Below the pieces are notes generated by a model that was given only the letters and a program-made list of their open reading frames with translations, did no database searches and was not told where the DNA came from. Source: Varroa destructor (lineage: Eukaryota > Arthropoda > Arachnida > Mesostigmata > Varroidae). From it: 64,000 nucleotides of DNA. Below, piece after piece: positions 62,001 to 64,000 of this stretch (position 1 is its first letter; every line of letters starts with the position of its first letter). A program made the translations under genes and the position numbers. Where the stretch lies: assembly GCF_002443255.2 (NCBI RefSeq), contig NW_019211457.1:36276105-36340104 (forward strand), written 5' to 3'.

Positions 62001-63810
62001 TAGAAGTAGTAACCGAAAATCTCAATAGATAAGATAAAGAAAAACTCAAATATGAATAGATCTCGCCGTGGATCAGAATCAAAGGTATCATTTTTTAGCA
62101 CAATGTTGCTGTTCGCATACAGCCAGCCATTGTTGCAGTATATACAACGATTGACAATTGGGTTGTCTTACAGGGCGGTATAACGGAAGAGCGCGAAATC
62201 CTTCAGTTCCACTACACGATGTGGAAAGACTTCCTGACCCCAGAACAACCATCATGGATTCTTCGTTTCGTAAAACGAGTCAATGAGCACTATGTGCCAG
62301 ATCGAGGACCTCTGTTAGTTCATTGTAGCGCGGGAGTCGGTCGCACAGGGACGTTTGTAGCGATTGACATGCTTCTCGATGATTTGGAGGGACCAGGGGA
62401 TCAGGTAGACATCTTCAGTTGCGTGTCCTATCTTCGACATCAGCGCATGCACCTGGTGCAAACTACGGTACGTGTCAAATATTTACCCATTTTTCATGTA
62501 TCATCTAATCTTAATCTTAAAGAAAACATACGATTGTAGGGCAGAGTAAAACTTGTTATTGTAGTACTAACATAGTAACGTAAAAAATGGATAGAAGCTA
62601 TTTCTTTGAGGTGAAAAGCTACGCGGTGTAGCTAGCGAATTGGTTGTACTACAAATACTTGCAGTCCTATTAGCTCTTTTATAGATAGTATTTGGTTCTA
62701 ACAAACGCATTTTTGTCTTGATTGTTTAGAAACAATACGTTTTCATATACCGCGCGCTTATGGAGCACGCCCATTTTGGTGACAGCGAGATTGAGATTGG
62801 TCATCTCCGCGACCACTACCTTCAGCTGAAAGAAAAAACCAATCTGGAGGGGAAAGACGGACTGGCGCTTGAATTTGAGAAACTCAACGACGTCATAGAA
62901 GACCAAAAAAGCTGTCTGGTCGGGCAAATGGAAGCTAATCAGACAAAAAACAGATACAACTTCATTCTTCCGTGTAAGTGTAACATTAAAAGTAATCCAA
63001 ATCGATCCCTTATAATTTTCTTAAGGGAGCTGGAGAAATCTGTCTGAGTGTAGCAATTTTCGTAGTCTTTAACCTTTTTATAAATCTGAGACGAAGTCTA
63101 TCTTCTACTCTACATAAATGAATCGATTGAACGATAGCGGAATTTGTATGATTTAGAATGAAAATAATGTATCTCCTCAACTAATTCAGAATGATATTTT
63201 GACTAAGCGTTTCTACCTTTAATATCTATTCCAGATGATATAAATAGAGTAATACTTCCATCGTCACCGTCGAGGGACAATTCTTCGTATATTAACGCGT
63301 CCTTCATCCAGGTACTATTCTAATCATTGACTGAGCATTCGCACGCGTCCCACGTAATTGAATTAATATAAAATGGGTCTCCTATTGAGATTGAGTGAAA
63401 CAAAGTCAAGAATTAGAAGAGCAATAAGGTCTTATATGGTACATTTCAAAAAGAAGCGTTCAGCGTATCCATATATCAGTGACCGTGCGGAGGGTGGGAA
63501 CAATGCTGCTGCTCATTGTCTGATAGATAATTCAATGATGTTACAGGGATACGATCGATCCCAGTCGTTCATCGTCACACAGGACCCCTTGGATACAACG
63601 GTAGTCGACTTTTGGCGAATGATCATCGAACAAAACATCTCAACAATTGTCATGTTAAGTGAGCTTGGATGTTCACCATCGCAAACTAAGTGTCATCCGT
63701 ACTGGCCTGTCAATTCTGAGCTAATTTGCGACTACGTGAAAGTGAAGTTCGTTCGTGAGGAAGCCAATGATTTTTATATTCGGCGAGACTTTGACATAGT
63801 TAACGCAAAG
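11957..63810 (+). CDS. Ptp69D: Receptor-type protein tyrosine phosphatase, Ptp69D-like (19 exons, incomplete at both ends)
   Basis: The gene encodes a single-pass membrane receptor that removes phosphate from tyrosines; in flies this family acts in axon guidance. Nineteen exons join in frame with matching phases (3914 nt, 1305 codons). Domain order is Ig, FN3 x3, a membrane-proximal region, a transmembrane helix, a full D1 phosphatase domain with HCSAGVGRTG, then the first part of D2. Three FN3 domains, the WKD acid loop in D1, and the linker from KSCLVG through KNRY to YINASFIQGYD into D2 match my recollection of Drosophila Ptp69D better than Lar, Ptp99A or Ptp10D. No database search was run. 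The first exon seen has phase 1, so upstream exons (signal peptide, probably a first Ig) are missing; the C-terminal half of D2 lies past the right edge. The identity as a tandem-domain receptor phosphatase is near certain and the Ptp69D orthology is likely. Confidence 0.9.
12518..14247. other. Intron between Ig and FN3-1
   Basis: A 1.7 kb intron. Apart from a short A run near 13240 I see nothing in it. Confidence 0.8.
14248..14541 (+). CDS. Ptp69D: Ptp69D-like exon 2: FN3 domain 1
   Basis: The acceptor is gtcacag and the donor g|gtgagt, phase 1 at both ends (294 nt, 98 codons), so one whole FN3 domain sits in one exon. It begins EPPELNFNKV and has the core Trp in LRWQVRYP, the Tyr in ARYHLQV and the FN3 signature LAPGVTYGFRVAGVNNVG. 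It follows the Ig domain directly. Confidence 0.95.
16780..16796. repeat. (AC)n microsatellite
   Basis: A short AC repeat. Confidence 0.9.
20003..20060. repeat. (AT)n microsatellite, 58 nt
   Basis: An uninterrupted AT repeat, the longest in the window, between the two GC-richer blocks of the 11.5 kb intron. Confidence 0.95.
20875..20888. repeat. Poly-G tract (14 G)
   Basis: A run of 14 G in the GC-rich block; the length is prone to sequencing or assembly error. Confidence 0.9.
25720..25743. repeat. (AC)n microsatellite, 24 nt
   Basis: An AC repeat shortly before FN3-2. Confidence 0.95.
26092..26327 (+). CDS. Ptp69D: Ptp69D-like exon 3: FN3 domain 2, first part
   Basis: The acceptor is ggtttgcag in phase 1 and the donor tttccag|gtactg in phase 0 (236 nt). 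The exon starts VPPKINQVHL, carries the core Trp in FAWQRPP and ends at LTPGDSYAFQ, so the intron cuts between the E and F strands of the domain. Upstream open reading into the intron is not coding. Confidence 0.93.
26472..26541 (+). CDS. Ptp69D: Ptp69D-like exon 4: FN3 domain 2, last part
   Basis: This is a 70 nt exon, acceptor ccgtcag and donor a|gtaagt (phase 0 to 1). It encodes VRACNAIGCGNWSDQ, the typical F-G strand end of an FN3 domain. Only 144 nt separate it from the previous exon. Confidence 0.92.
26542..27481. other. Intron between FN3-2 and FN3-3
   Basis: A 0.9 kb intron. I see nothing in it besides the splice sites. Confidence 0.8.
27482..27603 (+). CDS. Ptp69D: Ptp69D-like exon 5: FN3 domain 3, first part
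   Basis: The exon encodes APLEVQMKC, the core Trp in LVTWKAPTE and ends IQGYN before the donor gtgagt (phase 0). Two acceptors six bases apart are possible (27482 or 27488); both keep frame and differ by two residues. The pyrimidine tract before them is weak. The intron that follows is 24 kb. Confidence 0.88.
28470..28875 (-). pseudogene. R&R cuticular protein pseudogene (copy 1)
   Basis: On the minus strand, one frame (28853 to 28647) has GVIVGEYGLSGTDGR, VVHYVADR and FRVSIKTN. This is the Rebers-Riddiford chitin-binding pattern (G-x-Y-x-L-x-x-x-D-G-R, then Y-V-A-D, then G-F-R and T-N-E) found in arthropod cuticle proteins. The usual G before FR is an R and the E after TN is a G. The frame then breaks: an Ala/Val-rich tail (VATVAKTKAADVPIAEH) continues in a second frame and IANVGRFTAVAAGYGPRL then a stop in a third. 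The frameshifts make it a likely pseudogene. It is nested antisense in the phosphatase intron. The family call is strong; the exact limits are not. Confidence 0.78.
32572..33141 (-). pseudogene. R&R cuticular protein pseudogene (copy 2)
   Basis: The minus strand at 33141 begins MKAFVAIAAISIRAPAAIAR, a signal peptide of cuticular-protein type. The frame drifts about 40 codons on. Further along, 32784-32572 reads VINFVADELGFHASIRTNEQ and GTAPKGVPAA, the second half of the chitin-binding domain plus an Ala-rich tail, ending in a stop. The first half of the domain (G-x-Y ... D-G-R) is absent between them, and I find no splice pair that would bridge it. A TATAAA lies 36-41 nt upstream of the ATG (33182-33177). 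This looks like a truncated, frameshifted gene rather than an active one. Confidence 0.75.
34766..34792. repeat. (ACT)n microsatellite next to a T tract
   Basis: An ACT triplet repeat directly after a run of T. Confidence 0.9.
35590..36009 (-). pseudogene. R&R cuticular protein pseudogene (copy 3)
   Basis: On the minus strand, RYGLGFRASFKTNESSLIP matches the G-F-R-A-S-x-K-T-N-E end of the chitin-binding domain. The tail (SVAPITGATNPIFSYAALVL) continues in a different frame after a run of 15 C and 9 A (35750-35727 on the + strand as T9G15). Upstream, SSTQTVAHSIQECGTKN lies in a third frame. The frame changes, one of them at a slippage-prone homopolymer, argue for a pseudogene. Confidence 0.72.
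36313..36354. repeat. Perfect 42-nt palindrome with TA core
   Basis: The arms are ATACCAATGTG and CACATTGGTAT on either side of a (TA)n centre; every base pairs. It could extrude as a hairpin or be the relic of a tiny inverted-repeat element. Confidence 0.9.
38995..39019. repeat. (TACG)n microsatellite, 25 nt
   Basis: A self-complementary tetranucleotide repeat. Confidence 0.95.
40205..40750 (-). mobile_element. Mariner-family DNA transposon remnant
   Basis: The minus strand has pieces of a mariner transposase in the right order: DLLPPSKAVDSDL (40595-40559), TDKIIANHLKKSLPELINRR, then VVLDHKNARPHAFL (about 40490-40450), and a C-terminal RLPEKRQKVIDQSGTYLI near 40275-40222. HxDNARPH carries the second catalytic Asp in active enzymes; here it is HKNARPH, so that Asp is lost. 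Stops follow SDL and KLLW, and the Y-S-P-D-L segment is missing. The element is dead. I could not find its terminal inverted repeats. Confidence 0.85.
41566..42096 (+). mobile_element. Gag-like fragment of an LTR retroelement
   Basis: A 176-codon open frame (first codon TTG, so no real start is implied) reads PAFDGTQLKMWVERF near its start, then SRESFETAP and STKVNTYADLVRMI. A pattern of F-D-G-x then W-x-x-x-F with a later L-V helix is typical of Gypsy-type gag. There is no zinc knuckle, protease or reverse transcriptase next to it. An 18-nt hairpin (41529-41546) lies just before. The call rests on pattern only. Confidence 0.45.
43497..43680 (-). repeat. tRNA-derived SINE-like repeat, copy 2
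   Basis: This shares the GGCTGGCTtCCAGCACGgAA core with the 9.5 kb copy, and a longer upstream block (ag-gttttacgtctg, then gccgtt, then catca) with the 48.3 kb copy. Its B box is degenerate. An open frame across it (43492-43686) is incidental. Confidence 0.5.
44230..44720. other. GC-rich patch with a pol III B-box-like site
   Basis: A patch of high GC in an AT-rich intron. On the minus strand GGTTTGAAGCC (44344-44334) resembles a B box, and an 18-nt hairpin (ATAGGCT/AGCCTAT) lies just beside it. It may be another short retroelement of unknown family. The open frames (44235-44495 minus, 44513-44713 plus) are not recognisable. Confidence 0.35.
47130..47154. repeat. (TA)n microsatellite
   Basis: An uninterrupted TA repeat of 25 nt; a shorter one lies at about 48185-48203. 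Confidence 0.95.
47821..47832. repeat. Poly-G tract (12 G)
   Basis: A run of 12 G. Confidence 0.9.
48336..48525 (-). repeat. tRNA-derived SINE-like repeat, copy 3
   Basis: This aligns with the 43.5 kb copy over most of its length. On the minus strand GGTTCAAGTCC (48439-48429) fits the B-box consensus exactly. The open frame 48283-48525 is incidental. Confidence 0.5.
50190..50500 (+). mobile_element. Non-LTR retrotransposon reverse transcriptase remnant
   Basis: The + strand reads LRSYLTNRLYQM, a stop, TSGVLQG and FVSDIN in one frame, then NDVRLIKDAGDL in another, then VDGVFRWCHKNGM and SKCESF in a third. These match successive parts of Jockey/CR1/I-type reverse transcriptases (SYLTNR, SSGVPQG, FxNDI, YADDxKL, L-x-x-W-C-x-x-N-x-M-x-x-N-x-x-K-C). 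The catalytic YADD is degraded and several stops and shifts are present, so it is inactive. Confidence 0.8.
51628..51732 (+). CDS. Ptp69D: Ptp69D-like exon 6: FN3 domain 3, middle
   Basis: The acceptor is tattttcag and the donor cgg|gtaagt, phase 0 at both ends (105 nt, 35 codons). It encodes ITLEGSAIFRRETG and ends NATTTQFR, which continues the C-strand Tyr-Asn of the previous exon as GYN-ITLEG. A 105 nt exon isolated by 24 kb on one side would be easy to miss in automated annotation. Confidence 0.88.
51733..53135. other. Intron inside FN3-3
   Basis: A 1.4 kb intron. A perfect pol III B-box match lies on the minus strand at 51958-51948 (GGTTCAAGTCC); otherwise nothing. Confidence 0.75.
53136..53250 (+). 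CDS. Ptp69D: Ptp69D-like exon 7: FN3 domain 3, last part
   Basis: The acceptor is ttttttag and the donor g|gtaatt (115 nt, phase 0 to 1). It encodes VAVKPHTNYTVRVCTINRAG, the standard FN3 E-F strand motif, then ends at SPPIG. Confidence 0.93.
53251..54249. other. Intron after FN3-3
   Basis: A 1.0 kb AT-rich intron with T tracts. Nothing else seen. Confidence 0.8.
54250..54349 (+). CDS. Ptp69D: Ptp69D-like exon 8: membrane-proximal region, part 1
   Basis: The acceptor is gcatttcag in phase 1 and the donor tt|gtacgt in phase 2 (100 nt). It begins VPPALPRFNL and ends VAEIL. A start of the form V-P-P-x-L marks a new beta-sandwich after FN3-3. I place it in the membrane-proximal ectodomain by order and phase rather than by a named motif. 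Confidence 0.85.
54350..56507. other. Intron in the membrane-proximal region
   Basis: A 2.2 kb intron. About 54.95-55.45 kb is richer in GC with several overlapping open frames, none recognisable. Confidence 0.7.
56508..56657 (+). CDS. Ptp69D: Ptp69D-like exon 9: membrane-proximal region, part 2
   Basis: The acceptor is gttacag and the donor ag|gtaaga, phase 2 at both ends (150 nt). It encodes CYRVVLIKLPIGD and later IGAYVAESIP. The Cys-Tyr-Arg strand followed by a late Ala-Tyr-Val-Ala strand suits the membrane-proximal fold of this receptor. Confidence 0.87.
56658..57085. other. Intron before exon 10
   Basis: A 428 nt intron holding the 23-T tract. Confidence 0.8.
56876..56898. repeat. Poly-T tract (23 T)
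   Basis: A T run in the intron before exon 10. It lies about 190 nt upstream of the splice acceptor, too far to be its pyrimidine tract. Confidence 0.9.
57086..57446 (+). CDS. Ptp69D: Ptp69D-like exon 10: membrane-proximal region, low-complexity part
   Basis: The acceptor is ttgtccag in phase 2. The exon encodes EELPEEVILGDLQGFHC, then a polar Ser/Thr/Arg-rich stretch. I end it at tccTACCAG|gtgcgg because that donor gives phase 0, which the next exon requires. Two other GT sites (57178 and 57367) give phase 1 and would break the frame. The start is firm and the end is less certain. The polar stretch has no recognisable domain. Confidence 0.72.
57447..57832. other. Intron before the transmembrane exon
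   Basis: A 386 nt intron. Nothing seen in it; its 5' end depends on the donor chosen for exon 10. Confidence 0.65.
57833..58074 (+). CDS. Ptp69D: Ptp69D-like exon 11: end of ectodomain and transmembrane helix
   Basis: The acceptor is taacacag in phase 0 and the donor ag|gtgaac in phase 2 (242 nt). The exon reads EIYDGLLSSKTNYTGYVEIH, then SGYFPPVET, then a hydrophobic helix (ALFAALLSGLLLVILMLLVL) at about 57998-58068. Basic residues follow in the next exon, fixing the topology with the phosphatase domains inside the cell. The extracellular part is the last strands of the membrane-proximal domain. Confidence 0.93.
58075..58578. other. Intron after the transmembrane exon
   Basis: A 504 nt intron. 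Nothing seen in it. Confidence 0.8.
58579..58712 (+). CDS. Ptp69D: Ptp69D-like exon 12: cytoplasmic juxtamembrane segment 1
   Basis: The acceptor is gttacag in phase 2 and the donor c|gtaagc in phase 1 (134 nt). It begins RKKSLKLYTDPGEELLDDS, a basic stop-transfer sequence right after the helix, and ends PIPVNIIS. Confidence 0.88.
58713..59177. other. Intron in the juxtamembrane region
   Basis: A 465 nt intron with a C/T-rich stretch near 58800-58870. Nothing else seen. Confidence 0.8.
59178..59290 (+). CDS. Ptp69D: Ptp69D-like exon 13: juxtamembrane segment 2
   Basis: The acceptor is attgcag and the donor gac|gtgagt (113 nt, phase 1 to 0). It encodes PIKAHNLPAAFIKRHADND and LFQNEFD, the usual lead-in (I-x-V/A-x-x-L-x-x-x-I) to the first helix of a receptor phosphatase D1 domain. 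Confidence 0.93.
59291..61020. other. Intron before D1
   Basis: A 1.7 kb intron. About 59.6-60.1 kb is richer in G and A with open frames on both strands that have no recognisable domain. Confidence 0.75.
61021..61111 (+). CDS. Ptp69D: Ptp69D-like exon 14: start of D1 phosphatase domain
   Basis: The acceptor is tttttcag and the donor t|gtaagt (91 nt, phase 0 to 1). It encodes LLPDKFKD and KNRYPDIKA. KNRY is the phosphotyrosine recognition loop of the PTP family. Confidence 0.95.
61112..61441. other. Intron in D1
   Basis: A 330 nt intron with a short TA repeat (about 61169-61188). Confidence 0.85.
61442..61782 (+). CDS. Ptp69D: Ptp69D-like exon 15: D1 core
   Basis: The acceptor is ctcttttgcag in phase 1 and the donor gcg|gtaatt in phase 0 (341 nt). 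It carries YDDQTRVKL, SDYINANVVEGW, CSQGPT, HDFWRMIWEQ, VVVMLT and KCAQYW, all standard PTP motifs in the correct order. An upstream in-frame ATG at 61387 is intronic; the codon joined across the splice (T|AT, Tyr) restores the family motif Y-D-D. Confidence 0.96.
61783..62173. other. Intron in D1 before the catalytic loops
   Basis: A 391 nt intron. Nothing seen in it. Confidence 0.85.
62174..62467 (+). CDS. Ptp69D: Ptp69D-like exon 16: D1 catalytic loops
   Basis: The acceptor is cttacag and the donor acg|gtacgt, phase 0 at both ends (294 nt). The acid loop is WKDF (62222-62233), where most phosphatases have WPD; the catalytic Asp is kept. The P-loop HCSAGVGRTG lies at 62321-62350 with the nucleophilic Cys at 62324-62326 and the Arg in place. 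The exon ends LRHQRMHLVQTT, leading into the Q-loop. D1 therefore looks catalytically competent. Confidence 0.97.
62730..62973 (+). CDS. Ptp69D: Ptp69D-like exon 17: end of D1, D1-D2 linker
   Basis: The acceptor is attgtttag and the donor t|gtaagt (244 nt, phase 0 to 1). It begins KQYVFIYRALMEHAHFGD, completing the Q-loop and last helix of D1. The linker has EFEKL, KSCLVG and NQTKNRY, the start of D2. The KSC-VG spacing is what I recall from fly Ptp69D. Confidence 0.95.
63235..63311 (+). CDS. Ptp69D: Ptp69D-like exon 18: D2 substrate-entry region
   Basis: The acceptor is tattccag and the donor cag|gtacta (77 nt, phase 1 to 0). It reads YDINRVIL and SSYINASFIQ, the D2 counterparts of the D1 motifs. 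Confidence 0.95.
63547..63810 (+). CDS. Ptp69D: Ptp69D-like exon 19: D2 core, last exon in the window
   Basis: The acceptor is atgttacag and the donor aag|gtaaac, phase 0 at both ends (264 nt). It reads GYDRSQSFIVTQDPL, DFWRMIIEQ, IVMLSEL and KCHPYWP. The D2 catalytic loops are not in the window, so whether D2 is active cannot be judged here. The open frame extending upstream from 63373 is intronic. Confidence 0.95.
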
Positions 63811-64000
63811 GTAAACAAAAACATGGCCCTTTCAACTTTGCTAAACTCTAACTAGTAGCAACACTAAAAAATTACACATATGTTGCATTTTCCGTGTTGT
63901 AGAGGTTCGTTGGAAAGCACCCTTTGTTTGTTATCTCGACATTAATTATGTTTAGGGTGATTTCACATTTATCGCACTTCGTGCCTGTTTTAGCAAAACA

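Noticed and set aside
63373..63546. In-frame extension upstream of D2 exon 19
   Set aside because: The acceptor ttacag at 63546 and the fit of the previous exon (YINASFIQ then GYD) show that the extension is intron.
11957..63810. Lar or Ptp10D identity for the phosphatase
   Set aside because: Lar has three Ig and many more FN3 domains; Ptp10D has only FN3 repeats and one phosphatase domain. The linker and D2 start match Ptp69D as I recall it.
1..64000. CRISPR arrays, operons, rRNA genes or an intact tRNA gene
   Set aside because: No direct-repeat array, rRNA-like stretch or complete cloverleaf was seen; only isolated B-box-like sites occur, and the gene structure is eukaryotic.

Overview
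The window is animal DNA, most likely from a mite or tick (Acari). It is AT-rich, exons are short and isolated with GT-AG boundaries, and introns run up to 24 kb. The organism call is an inference from two things: the main gene is a neuronal receptor phosphatase whose closest match I recall is insect Ptp69D, and one intron carries remnants of cuticular protein genes with the arachnid-like ending 'GFxxSIxTNExGT'. I see no prokaryotic features.

One gene dominates. Nineteen exons on the + strand (11957 to 63810) join in frame with consistent splice phases. They encode 1305 codons of a receptor-type protein tyrosine phosphatase: one Ig domain, three fibronectin type III (FN3) domains, a membrane-proximal ectodomain, one transmembrane helix, a complete catalytic D1 domain and the first part of a D2 domain. 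The gene is open at both ends. The first recognised exon starts in phase 1, so a signal peptide and probably a first Ig domain lie upstream. The second half of D2 lies beyond 64000.

Layout: 1-11956 is upstream or intronic sequence with no exon I can support. 11957-27603 holds the Ig domain, FN3-1, FN3-2 and the start of FN3-3, interrupted by an 11.5 kb intron with a GC-richer core (about 17.0-21.7 kb). 27604-51627 is one 24 kb intron that splits FN3-3. It has collected decayed passengers: three minus-strand chitin-binding cuticular protein pseudogenes (28.5, 32.6-33.1 and 35.6-36.0 kb), a mariner transposase remnant (40.2-40.8 kb, minus), a gag-like retroelement fragment (41.5-42.1 kb), a non-LTR reverse transcriptase remnant (50.2-50.5 kb), and two copies of a tRNA-derived SINE-like repeat (a third lies at 9.5 kb). 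51628-63810 is exon-dense and carries the rest of FN3-3, the membrane-proximal region, the transmembrane segment and the phosphatase domains.

Functionally, the intact gene is expected to encode an adhesion-like receptor on neurons whose ectodomain senses partners and whose D1 domain removes phosphate from tyrosines. The passengers look inactive (frameshifts, internal stops, lost motifs). I found no evidence for a new multi-gene system. The most informative points are the cluster of nested cuticular pseudogenes, the long insertion inside the Ig domain, the WKD form of the catalytic acid loop, and the SINE-like family.
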